The position numbers were made by a program, and so were the translations under genes. DNA of 64,000 bases, taken from contig NW_017265190.1 of assembly GCF_001638985.1 (NCBI RefSeq), forward strand, positions 186,001-250,000. Direction: 5' to 3'. Position 1 is the stretch's first letter. Each line of letters begins with the position of its first letter. The notes beneath the pieces are model-generated. The model made no database searches, had not been told where the DNA came from, and saw only the letters and a program-made list of their open reading frames with translations. Source of the DNA: Phycomyces blakesleeanus NRRL 1555(-) (taxonomy: Eukaryota; Mucoromycota; Mucoromycetes; Mucorales; Phycomycetaceae). Below are positions 53,732 to 64,000 of this stretch, piece by piece.

Positions 53732-55244
53732 TCAAGATCTTCGAGACTGAGCAAGATTGCCTTGTCTTCGAGTCTAAAATGTAGGTATATATTATATATT
53801 TGTTTTTTTGTTTTTTTTTTTTTTTAAATACAAAATGAGCTATCAAATAATACACAATGATTGGGTATACATACATACATACATATATATATATGAAAAT
53901 TATCTTTTTACCTTCATGCTCATAAATTCACTTGCCAGTTCCTCTTCCTCTTTTGAAGTAGGAGTAGCGTGTATATTGTGAGGTGTACTTATCCGATCTA
54001 CAGAAAAAAAAATTTAATAAGCAAATTTGTATCAATTGTATTAATACTACTATCTCTGTTTTTTTTCTTTTCTTTTCTTACTCTGCCTTCGTCTTGACTC
54101 GTGGCGTGAGGGTGACATGTTGTTCTGACGATCGAATGGTGTACGGCGCCTTAAACTACGCTTGTGGCTGATGCGGGCATATGCGTCCTTGAAGATGTCT
54201 TGGGTTTTTGAATCCTCAGAATCTTCCTTGTCTTCCTTGATTTGTTTCCGCCGGTCTTCGATGGTTGCCATCAAAGTATCATGAAGTGTATTTTGCTCTT
54301 TCTAATAATAAAAATTAATATCTATCTATCTGTGTATAACATAATTATATATATATCGTTTACCTCATATTCTCCATCTACTGCTGCCATGTCCTTGTCA
54401 TACTGTTTTTTGGCAAACAAGAGTTGATAGGTCGAAAAGTAGGTGGCGTCCTGTATCGTTTTCTCCCGCTTGTGTTCAAGGTCCGAGACGACTTCTTTAA
54501 ATGCCGAGTGGGTTCCTACAAACAACACAGAAAATAAATAAATAGATTTTAAAATAAAGCGTTGTTTACCTTCTTGAATACTCTGTAGTTCTTCTTGTAA
54601 AGACTTTAACTTTTCTTGGTAGATTCTATTATGATAATTCCAATAAGAATAATGCTGATAATATTAGTATTCAATTCATTCTTAATTCAATTGCTCTTGC
54701 TAATATATATATATATATATTTGTAATATACATCAAGACATTTACTTTTCGCTCTGCTCCCAGAATTCACGGTCCATCCATGTGATAAGATCATTGAATT
54801 CATGTAACCTTCTAAGAACCTTGTCTTGATTTACGTCTGTAGATTCATCTATAGTAACAACAACAATGATGATGATGATTATTATTTGTAAGATGATATT
54901 TAAATAAAAAATTATATTATATTATATTATATTATATTATATTATATTATATTATATTATAATACAATATAATTATAATTATCACTTTATTTTTATTATT
55001 TTTATTTTACCTTGTCCCCATCGGGTCGCGTATTGAGAGTGGTACGGGTCATCATAATCAATGTATGATTCCTGCATGGGCGGATCAATATAGGGTTGAG
55101 GAGTGTGCCAAATAGAGGACGTGGGACGATAGATATCACCAGTTATTCTTGGTTCTTGCCATGGACTAGGTAAAGGTGGTAAGGGTTGAAGAGGGCGGAA
55201 ACCTTGCGGGTCGGAAGAAGACCGGTCAAAAGGATAATAACTGG

Positions 55245-55285
<41 letters not shown>

Positions 55286-55537
55286 GTGCTGGTGCTGGTG
55301 CTATTGTTGTTGTTGTTGCTTTTATTACTGTTGATATTACTGTTAATATTGTTGTTATTATTATTGTTATTGTTATTGCTGCTGTTGTTATAATAATCGT
55401 CTGTTGCCGTACTAGCTATTGTTGTAGCTGTGGGAGTGGTTGGAATTGTTTGCTGTGTATGGGATGACGGTGGTGGTGGGTGTGTTGGTTGTGGTGGGTG
55501 TGGCGCGTACATAAAAGGCATTGGTGGTGGTAACTGC

Positions 55538-55576
<39 letters not shown>

Positions 55577-55824
55577 GTGCCAAGGTTAGTTGTTCCGTGT
55601 GGGGAAGGGTGGCGCGTGTAGTATGGTAAGTAGTATGGCGGATCTTCTGGAACAGGTTGGGGGGCTATTCTTTGAGGTTCCTTTGGTGAGCGTGGATGAT
55701 GTGGGAATGCTAATGAGGAAGGCCGTTGTGATGCGTTATTGTTCAACGGCGGTGGCATAGTTGGTGGTGGTCCACGCGAATCAGCGCCTGCTTGAGCGAC
55801 AATAAAACCAATCTGTGGTAGCAT
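53732..55824 (-). CDS. Sds3-like transcriptional corepressor subunit
   Basis: Seven exons on the minus strand (55824-55011, 54848-54746, 54625-54570, 54515-54364, 54301-54082, 53997-53912, 53773-53732) give 490 aa. Residues 1-271 are low complexity: Pro-rich, a run of about 16 Gln, and Asn/Ser runs. From about 272 a helical segment ('RLHEFNDLITWMDREFW') leads into the Sds3 core: 'GTHSAFKEVVSDLEHKREKT', 'YFSTYQLLFAKKQYDKDMAA', and 'HDTLMATIEDRRKQIKEDKE', matching the family's coiled-coil plan. The C terminus is Arg/Ser-rich. Sds3/BRMS1 proteins scaffold the Rpd3L/Sin3 histone deacetylase complex. The start at 55824 is the last ATG before simple-sequence DNA; an upstream in-frame extension would be pure microsatellite and is rejected. 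Confidence 0.85.
54911..54960. repeat. (ATTAT)10 pentanucleotide repeat
   Basis: Ten perfect head-to-tail ATTAT units inside the first intron of the Sds3-like gene. The same unit recurs about six times near 59988-60016 in the next intergenic region. Confidence 0.95.
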
Positions 55825-55827
55825 AAT

Positions 55828-56036
55828 ATTGATAGATATAGATATAGATATAGATATATGTATATATGTATATATGTATATATGTGTGTGTATGAAATTT
55901 GTGTGTGTGCGTATGTCTGTGTCTGTGTGTGTGTGTGTGTGTGTATGTCTGTGTCTGTGTCTGTGTCTGTGTGTATGTGTGTATGTATGTATGTATGTAT
56001 ATATGTATGTATATATGTATGTGTGCGTGTGTGCGT
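55828..56036. repeat. Compound microsatellite upstream of the Sds3-like gene
   Basis: About 200 bases of GATATA, TGTATA, TGTGTG, TCTGTG and TATG units run into each other directly before the start codon of the minus-strand gene. On the coding strand this would be the 5' leader or core promoter. Confidence 0.85.
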
Positions 56037-57130
56037 CTATAAACAAGTGTTTATAAAAAAAGTACAAATAGAAGAGGTAAAAAAATAATTAGAGTATGAT
56101 AGAGAGTGAAAGTGTTGTGTGGGTGAGAGAAAGAAGAAGAAGAAGAAGAAGAAGAAGAAGAAAGAAAAGGAGCGAAAGGAAGATTTGGGGGGGTTGATTA
56201 TTGTGATTATTGTTATGATTATTATTCTCTCTCGTTTTCTTTTCTTGGTCGCTTGGTCGGTTGCTTGGTTGCTTTTTTTGTTCTTGTTTGTTATTCTTTG
56301 TTTTTTTTTTTTAGTTTTTTTTTTTGACTTTTTGGCTTTGTGATTATTTTGTTTGATTCTCAAGTATTGTATATATTTATATATGTATCAATGTATGTAT
56401 ATGTGTATGAGTGTATATTAAAGTAAAGTAAAGTATTTTTTTTTGTCTATCGATTTGTATGTATATGTGTGTGTAATTTTTTTTTTATCTTTTAATCGAT
56501 TGCCTTTATGTGTTTCCTTTTATAATTATATATATATATATATATAATTATATTTTTGATTTAATGAATTGTCAGAAAATCAGAAAAAAAAGAAGAAGAA
56601 AAAAAAAGAAGAAGAAGTGGAAGAAGTGGAAGAAGAGCAAAAAATTAAAATAAAAAAGAAACCTCCCAGGTATTGATTGGGGCTCTTCATTATAAACGGA
56701 GATTTAACATAATGAAAGCTGGGCTTAACCAAAAGGCATGGACACCAGAAAGGGAAATGCTCCAAAGGAGTTCAATTAAGACACACACTCTCTATATATA
56801 TATTGTACATACACAGACATAATGATTTATAGTACAAATATATATATATATATATATAAAGGTTATATTCTACCAGATAGAATATAATTTATCCAAAAAA
56901 AAATGTATATTATTATTATTTAGTAGTTTTGTTACTATGGATACCAATAAACTCTATTGTTTCCATGGCAATAAATAATATAGTTCTCGGCAGAATATTA
57001 AAAAAGAAAATAAGATATAAAATAAAGGAAGGAAGGAAGAAAGAAAGAAAAAAGGGGGACAGAATCAAAGAATTTCAAGAGCGAATATATATAGATAGAT
57101 AGATAGATGGATGGATATAGATGGATAGTT

Positions 57131-57155
57131 GGGGGGGGGGGGGGGGGGGGGGGGG
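57131..57155. repeat. G25 homopolymer
   Basis: Twenty-five consecutive G on the plus strand, an outlier in this AT-rich DNA. Length may be affected by sequencing or assembly. Confidence 0.9.
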
Positions 57156-58021
57156 TGTGCGTGTGAATGTCCGGCTCAAGAACGGAAATCTTGACAAAAG
57201 GATTTATCTTCATCCAAGATGGTAAGGGAGAGGAAGGGGAAATTATTGTTCAAGGATAGCAGTCCTGAGAACCAAACTGATTATTCGGTGTATTGCATGT
57301 ATTGCATGTATGTATGTGCGTATGTGGGTATGTGTGCGTATGTGTGTATTTCTTTCTTTATTTCCTTTATATATCTATATATTTATTTATTTTTCTGGGG
57401 GGTGGTAATATAACTCTTTTAACTTATTCTTAATTCGGTACCAAAAGGCAGTCAATCGTATCTTTCGGCAAAGAATCGTCATAGACTTTGGAAATTAAAA
57501 GCAGCTCCGAGATTTATGAAACCGGGCTCATGGATCTTCTTTAAGAATTTCCCTTCCTCCGTCCAATACAAAGAAGTAAGAAAGAATTGATATATAAATT
57601 GTGAGTGACCCAGTTTATCATCCTATACACTTGTTTTTTTTTCTTCTTAAGGTGACACTATATCATTTTTTTTGGTAGTTTATATATATATATATATAAA
57701 TAAACTAATAAAATACTTGCACATATGCACATTCACTCATAAACTTATACACTATATTATATATACGTTCCCGCCTTAAGATCAACCAACTGAAGTCTGG
57801 GTCAGAAAACAAGTAGTATTCTATTCTCTACAGACTATAGCATAAAAGAGATATATTTATCTACCTCTTTATTTTTTGGTACTTTTTTTTATGCTGCTTA
57901 CCAAAAAAATAAATAAATAAAAATAGTCGTTCTAGATCTGAATTTAATGCTTGTAATTATTCAAAGGAAGGAGGGAGGGGGGAGTTAAATGGGTAGCCTT
58001 ACTGACAAAAGTAGATGTCAC

Positions 58022-58042
58022 TTTTTTTTTTAAAAAAAAAAA
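58022..58042. repeat. T10A11 palindromic tract
   Basis: Ten T followed immediately by eleven A. Others of this form are at 11430-11447, 37043-37060, 41546-41561, 46427-46448, 58463-58479, 58730-58756 and 60324-60342. Confidence 0.9.
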
Positions 58043-58096
58043 GTGTTGTCGTACAAGTCTTTATATTTTGGATTGTTACATATAACACATATACAT

Positions 58097-58127
<31 letters not shown>

Positions 58128-60494
58128 TCTATATCTATATTATTATTGGCCTACACTTCAGGGCCAATCTACATTGGGGGGATTTTTTTTCATAGCAACG
58201 TGTGAATCTACAGGGACTTTCTTTTTCTTGATTTGATTTTAATTGGTTGCTTATTCCTTATTTCTCCACATCTCCTGATTCATTCACTGGTTCATTTAAT
58301 TTATCGCCATGTGTTTCTAGTCACCATGGCAACGATACCAAGAGTAGTGATTCATATGGACAGTGCCAGTAAGTCAAAAGTAGTTTTGAAGGTATATAAT
58401 ATAAAGAAAAATAGACAGACAATTTATAACAATTAATTGCTTATTATTACATTAGCGCATCATTTTTTTTAAAAAAAAATCATTCTTTTTGAACACTCTG
58501 TGTGTGAGTAATAAAAGAAAAAAGAAAAAAGAATCATCTAGAATACTCGAGTAGAGTCGAATGTATGAAAATGCAGTTGAATTGATTAAAATAATAATGA
58601 CAATATTAATGCCTTTGCTGACTAATGATACGTGTGGATTGTTGAATGAACATCTTTTGGTATCATGTTTATATTCCAACAGACCCTGACTCTATTTCTT
58701 TCTTTCATTTAAATTAAACCTCTTGTAGATTTTTTTTTTTTTAAAAAAAAAAAAAAGCAAACAATACTCGCCATAGTAGTGGTTCATCATTAAGACCAAA
58801 AGCATTAAAAGCTCATCAGTCATTTGTGTAAAGAAAATCACCAGTTTTAAATATATATATATATATATTTTGGGTTGGGCAAATCAGTGAGGAGTAATCT
58901 CATCCCCTACTTTTTTTTTTCCCGAGACAGAGGACAGGACACCAGAAATGCTCTGGTAGTGCCGGGTTTTATGTATGTGTATATATTGCATTATATTACG
59001 TGCGTGTGTGTGAGGGAGTGTGTGACTTGAGAGATAAATGTCTAGTCCTGTTACACCTCTTTGTATGTTGCACAGAACAGCACCAGCAATGTTTTTACTT
59101 GGCGAATGACAATGCACTAAAGTAAAAGAAGTACTTGTGACATTGGTTGACTTTTTTTTAAAAACAAAAAACAAAAAAAGCTATTGGACCAGTATACATG
59201 CATATATAAATTATAGACAATTAAAATAATTTAGTTTAAAAGTGTGAATACAAATGTGTGGTCTTGACAAAAATATATATATTATTTTGTCTGGGATTAT
59301 TGGTCTATCTGTCTCGGTATTCTTGATTAAGCATCTAGCTAACAACTGAATACACACACATATTTTGTAATGCACTTTAAAAAAAAAAGGGATTTGAAGG
59401 AGTCTTTAAAGAGCTGTCGAGCAAAATTTGCAAAATGAGCATTGTTTCTGACAAACCTAACCTAACAAAGGTTTCTATATCTCTCTGTGTGTGTATAGTA
59501 TACCAAGGTAATCTGCTTTTACTCTGTTGTCAAAATTGTCAAGGAATTCTGCAACTTCTTTTGATCCCCCCCCCCCCCCCCTGCATCTAAAATAAGACAA
59601 AACGAAAATTGTGTACTGTATTTCTGCGTGTGTTTGTTACTTATTGCACCATTGATTATTATTATTATTTTTGCGATCCAAGTTGTATTGTGCCAATTAT
59701 ACATAGATCAGATGTTATTTTGCTTGTGAATTACAATTAAGAATAGTCAAACAAGCTGCTGTTGCACCACAATCCTATCTTGTCTTGTTTTATATAAATA
59801 AATAATTTTTTATTGTATATATTTTCTGGCTCAAAGAAAAGATCGATCTGTGGCTTTCCTTTTCTCTATATTTCTTTGATTTCATTTTATTTTGTACCGC
59901 ATATGTGACACTATACACATTAGATATAGTGACACAAGAATGTGGGTATGACTGCTAAAGAATTGCATTTGACACCACTATACTTATATTATATTATATT
60001 ATATTATATTATATTATTCTAATTCATCTATATATATATATATATATATATATTTAACAATCATAATAAGAAATAACTTTATATAGCCAGGCCCAAGATA
60101 AGTGTGTATCTGCATATACTCATGTCTATAACTATGCTTATGTACATGTATGCGCCCGTCTTTTTGTTCCCTAATTTTCTTTACAAAAAGAAAAATATAT
60201 ACATACATACAATTCTTTATAGATTAAAGAAGATGAGGATAAAGAAGTATAAAGAGATGATTAATTTATTCAGTCGAAAGACACATCTTGATCAGTGTTA
60301 ATATTGTTATTATTGATAGTATGTTTTTTTTTAAAAAAAAAATTCAAGAAGAAGAAATTAAGACTCCTGAATAATATAAGCTTTCTCTTTTCTTCTTCTT
60401 CTTCTTATTATTATTATTATTATTCTTTCTTTTTTGGTAAAAGTATGAAGTATATAAATGAATGGTCTTTATGTATATGTATATGTATGTGTGT

Positions 60495-61908
60495 TCAGGA
60501 GAAAAGGGCACCATTTCCTGATTCGTGTCCTAGAGGAGGTGGTGGTGGAGGAGCGTTTGCGTCTCGGAGACGGGTAGCTGATGCATTGCGCTTCGAGTGA
60601 GTCGAAAGCGAGGACGATTTGATGTAATCTGGGGTGGTCAGATAGACGACACTTTCGTTGGCGAGCATTGGCATCCGTGGCCGGTCAGGGAAATAGCCGC
60701 CGTCATAAGACGAAGCCGAGGTGTCCTCGTCGTCTCGGTCGGCCATGGCATACCGACCAAACTCTTCATTGTCGCCAAAGAACTTGGCAATCTTTTCGTG
60801 TTCGAGATTGGATTGGTAGCGGTGCAAGACCCAGAGAGCACCCAAGATCAGCAGCACAAAGATCGTCACGGCTGCACCCAGAACACCCCAGAGCCAGGGC
60901 TGGATCGTGTGGAAGACGTCCGGACCATTGACGCAAGTACCGTCGTTGCTGCATGTTCCCGAGATACATTCGCGGTCCTGGTTGCATGCCAGTCCGTTAA
61001 CTTTTGATGGAATGCAGGTATATGAAGTCTGATCTTCACAGAACGAGCCAATCGTACAATTATCTCTGATGATAGTCTGTTGGACAGCAAATCCCTCGGC
61101 ATCATAAGATACATAATTTGTTCTTTTTTTTGGTTATTGGGGTTAGTAAAAAAAAAAGAGAGAGAAAGAAAGAAGGGGAAGTAAGGAGTAAGAAGGAGTG
61201 AGAAGAAGAAGAAGAAGAAGAAGTTGAATGTTAGATAGAAAAGAAAAAAGGTCTACTTACGTGTCAGATCCACAATTTCCTCCCATTGGAGCTCCCTTTA
61301 TAAAGCATGTTGAATTGAGGCAGATGGAAGTTTGACCCGAGCACTCATCATCGCGTTGCTATTTATACAAAAGATTATGTTATAATTCCAAAAAAAAAAA
61401 AAAAATTAATAAAGAAACAAAGAAATTGATCCTTTTTTGTTTTGTTTACCATTTCACAGTGAGAACCGATAGACAAGAGTGGAACACAGTTTGAATTGTT
61501 GTCTGGACAATAGGTACCATTTCCACATCTGTCGGGCATCTTTCGTACAGTTAAATCCCATCTATAGATCAAATTAATAAGTTAAGAAATTGAGGAGGTA
61601 AACCAGGAGGAATTTGTATTTTTTTTTTGTTACCCTTTAAGATAATCAGCATTTGTACATCCTTTTGTATTACAAGTGTTTGTTGCTGGGTCGCAGAAAA
61701 GGTATATGTTATCACACGAATCACCAAACTGATAACTTGATCTATATGGTTATTCAAACGAAAAGGGCATCAGACTAGTTGTTTGATTTTGATTATACAG
61801 TAGATAGACATACGTATAGAATGGACTTGAAGAGCATTGGTCACCTAGCTCCATTGAGTTGACTCTTGCCAGTAAAAAGGTCAATACAAGTATGGGTATG
61901 ATCAACAT
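60495..61908 (-). CDS. Cys-rich type I membrane protein
   Basis: Five exons on the minus strand (61908-61814, 61741-61634, 61561-61450, 61358-61261, 61122-60495) give 346 aa with consistent phases. A signal peptide 'MLIIPILVLTFLLARVNS' is followed by about 190 extracellular residues with many cysteines in short loops ('GDSCDN', 'RCGNGTYCPDNNSNC', 'DDECSGQTSICLNSTC', 'CNQDRECISGTCSNDGTC') and N-glycosylation sequons. One membrane span lies at about 213-237 ('GVLGAAVTIFVLLILGAL'), then a cytoplasmic tail of about 110 residues with acidic, Pro-rich and Ser-rich parts and several Tyr. Layout suggests a surface receptor, sensor or wall-linked protein; the family is not recognised. The first intron has a typical GTATGT donor; the last uses an AAAAG acceptor. 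Confidence 0.8.
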
Positions 61909-62584
61909 TGATCTTTGGGTTGCTATGGTATTATTTCAAAAAGAACAAAAGAGGTATTCTTGAAAGCGATGATGCCAAGTTGTGTAGTGGTGTATGGTGT
62001 ATGGTGAGAATACTGGACGTGTATTTGGGATTTGTGTGCTTAAAAGTGAAAGAGAAAGAGAAAGAGAAAATGAAGATTGTCATGATTCTTACAGGCTTAA
62101 TAATAATATTAATAGTAATAGTAATAAAAGGGGTTGAAAAGGAGAAGAGAGTTTCCGAGTCAGTAGTGGGATTTGATTTGATGTGATTAAAACAATATGT
62201 CTATCTATAGAGCAAGAATAGTAATGATTTCCTTCTTACCACGTGTACTAATCCCTTTGACCAGACAGGACAAAAGATCAATTTTGATGTAAATGTTACA
62301 AGGAGCATATTCACAGGCATGTAAACTTTTTTCTTTCTTTAGATATATAAAAAAAAAAACAATGAATATATATGGTATATGATTATAAAGAAAAATACAA
62401 ATCTATAAATAACTGTCTATATATAAATAAAAATAAAAATAAAAATAAAAATAGAGTGAATGTCAAAGGATTTCTTTTATTAATATTATAATAATCGTTT
62501 CTCTTCTCTTTGACTATCTATCAAAATATAACATAGTCTATAATAATTTTTTAAAGTATCAAATAAATAAATAAATAACTAAAC
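61909..62584. other. Intergenic between two minus-strand genes
   Basis: Promoter of the membrane-protein gene and 3' flank of homoserine kinase. It contains GAGAAA repeats near 62050-62070, an AAAAAT repeat near 62427-62452 and AT-rich DNA. An open plus-strand frame at 61908-62186 is low complexity and rejected. Confidence 0.4.
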
Positions 62585-63901
62585 CTAAAGGTACACACAG
62601 GTTGATCCGTCTTCAACTACATCCAAGACCTTGTAGAAACTCTCCTTTACACCATGCTGCTTAAATACTTCCTGGGCGGCCTTTGCGATCTCATCAAAGT
62701 TCTTTGTAGCCAAGGCCAGAATGGTAGGTCCAGCACCCGACAGGCAGATACCAAGCAAACCATCATACTTTTCGGGTGTAATGGTAGAAAGGATTTCAGG
62801 AAGGCCAGGAATCTAAAATAAATTAGAATTGGAATTAGAAATTTATACTTGTATTTATATTTATACTTGTATTTACCAAAGTCTTGCGGTAGGGTTGATG
62901 GATCTTGTCCTGCATGGCATTGAAAATCAAACCAGGGCTAGGGGGAGATTGGCCAAGAGCAGTGGTCAAGACAGCCAGACGTTGAAAGTTAAAAATCTAC
63001 AAACAAAGTTAGGATTTAGAAATTAGGATCAAAATCAGAATCAGAATCATACTTGGGATTGGGATTTATATTCTGACTCTCTCTCTCTCTCTCTCTTTAT
63101 ATGTGTATTTTATTTATGCACATGTCTGCAACACATTAGATCTCTCTCTCTTTCTTTTTTTTACAATCCAACTAACTAAAGACTCAAGATAAACTTGTTA
63201 CTCACAACATCATGACGGCTGTACTGGTCTGGAAGAACCGATCTGGCCTTTGCGGTGGCCAGCTTGAACTGGGGCACGATTGCAACGGCCTTGATTTCCT
63301 TGGCCCATCCAAGACGAACATAGTGACCGATTCCATGTGGGGGCTGGGGCAAGTTTGGTGAGGGTACGCTTTCCAGCAGAGACTCAGAGGTCGGGACACC
63401 CTTGAGGACCTCTGGGCTCAATTCTGACAGGTACGAGGCCACAAATCCGCCAACCAGAGCAGCCGCAACGTTGTCCGGATGGCGTTCGATCATCAGACAG
63501 TAGTCCAGCAAGCGTTCCTGAGACAGCTTGAGTTCACCGAGCGCGTTTCCGAGCAGGACACCGGACACGACGGCTGCTCCGGATGAACCGAGGCCTCTTC
63601 CGAGTGGGATAGGGTTGTGGACGTGAATCTTGAGGAATGGAGGGAGATTGGAGATGCCATTCGCCGAAAGCACATAAAGAGCGGCCTTGGTGATCAAGTT
63701 TTGCTCTGGAGTAAGTGGAACATCCTTGGCGCCTTCGCCCGAATAAGTCATCTCGAATGTCTTTCCTGCTGTCATGACCTCGACGTCCAACACAAGGTAA
63801 AGCGAGAGAGAGATACCCAAGACATCAAAGCCTGGGCCGATATTAGCAGTCGAACATGGCGATTTGATACGGAATCTTTTTGGAGTAGTAGGAGCCTTCA
63901 T
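62585..63901 (-). CDS. THR1: Homoserine kinase
   Basis: Three exons on the minus strand (63901-63206, 62996-62877, 62812-62585) give 347 aa, close to yeast Thr1 (357 aa). It is a GHMP kinase: an N-terminal 'SPCSTANIGPGFDVLGISL' motif, the ATP-binding Gly-rich 'PLGRGLGSSGAAVVSG' at about 99-114, 'ERHPDNVAAALVGGF' after it, and the C-terminal 'GICLSGAGPTILAL' motif. The enzyme phosphorylates L-homoserine to O-phosphohomoserine, the committed step toward threonine in the cytosol. The first intron uses GTGAGT; its 3' part holds a CT repeat. The start ATG lies at 63901 just upstream of TATC repeats, so the leader is short or repeat-containing. Confidence 0.97.
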
Positions 63902-64000
63902 AATTCTATACCTATCTATCTATCTATCTATTTTATTTTATTTTATTTTATATAAAGAAGAAGAAGAAGAAGAAGAAATAAAATAATTTATTCATTAATT
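63902..64000. promoter_or_regulatory. Upstream flank of homoserine kinase
   Basis: The last 99 bases are (TATC)n, (TTTTA)n and (GAA)n simple repeats immediately before the minus-strand start. The window ends here, so the promoter is incomplete. Confidence 0.4.

Larger units (their letters stand above)
55825..60494. other. 4.7 kb repeat-rich intergenic region
   Basis: No gene is seen. It holds compound GATATA/TGTA/TCTGTG repeats immediately upstream of the Sds3-like start, an AGAAGA repeat (about 56131-56166), GGAT/GATA repeats near 57091-57126, a G25 run, a C16 run, TTTA repeats near 58097-58127, three T(n)A(n) palindromes at 58.0-58.8 kb and another at 60.3 kb, and many TA tracts. Short frames are low complexity. 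Confidence 0.5.

Noticed and set aside
55825..56067. N-terminal extension of the Sds3-like protein into Thr/His/Tyr repeats
   Set aside because: The in-frame extension translates only microsatellite DNA.
56119..56343. Lys-rich plus-strand and matching minus-strand frames
   Set aside because: Both come from an AGAAGA repeat followed by T/G-rich DNA.

Overview
The window looks like about 64 kb of nuclear DNA from an early-diverging filamentous fungus, most likely Mucoromycota (Mucorales-like). The intergenic DNA is very AT-rich and full of microsatellites. Genes carry many short GT-AG introns of roughly 45-180 bp. The protein set is fungal: a myosin-motor chitin synthase, homoserine kinase, a Gpr1/Fun34/YaaH acetate carrier, BRE1, and an Sds3-like corepressor. 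The genus cannot be fixed from sequence alone. I rebuilt exon structures by hand from splice sites and reading phase. For 11 of the 12 multi-exon genes every exon sum is a multiple of three with protein-like joins; the twelfth, the unrecognised gene at 17.8-19.4 kb, has a less certain 5' end.

Layout. 0.9-2.3 kb (-): SLC25A46-like outer-membrane carrier homologue, divergent from 3.3-9.4 kb (+): class V chitin synthase with myosin motor domain. 11.5-13.9 kb (+): cytoplasmic poly(A)-binding protein, convergent with 14.3-17.1 kb (-): glutamine-dependent NAD+ synthetase. 17.8-19.4 kb (+): unrecognised 9-exon gene. 19.5-20.45 kb (-): dead Tc1/mariner transposase. 21.3-23.8 kb (+): four-LIM-domain protein. 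24.9-26.8 kb (+): triple-KH RNA-binding protein, convergent with 27.7-32.1 kb (-): BRE1 ubiquitin ligase in 15 exons. 32.1-41.7 kb: a 9.6 kb stretch with almost nothing gene-like. 41.7-42.4 kb (+): acetate-transporter-family protein. 44.2-46.2 kb (+): PB1-domain protein. 46.8-48.1 kb: transposon wreckage of a second DDE lineage (-). 48.8-49.2 kb (+): small hypothetical protein. 51.2-52.8 kb (+): TTP/TIS11-type CCCH protein, convergent with 53.7-55.8 kb (-): Sds3-like protein. 55.8-60.5 kb: repeat-rich gap. 60.5-61.9 kb (-): Cys-rich type I membrane protein. 62.6-63.9 kb (-): homoserine kinase.

The genes do not form a metabolic cluster; this is ordinary housekeeping and regulatory sequence with a loose gathering of RNA-binding proteins (PABP, KH, CCCH) and chromatin factors (BRE1, Sds3-like). 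I saw no RNA genes, CRISPR, or bacterial-type operons. I did not find a convincing new multi-gene system. The best leads are the orphan 9-exon gene with a probable GC-AG intron, the Cys-rich receptor-like membrane protein, the altered motor active site in the chitin synthase, candidate 5'-leader control elements, and recurrent perfect T(n)A(n) palindromes.
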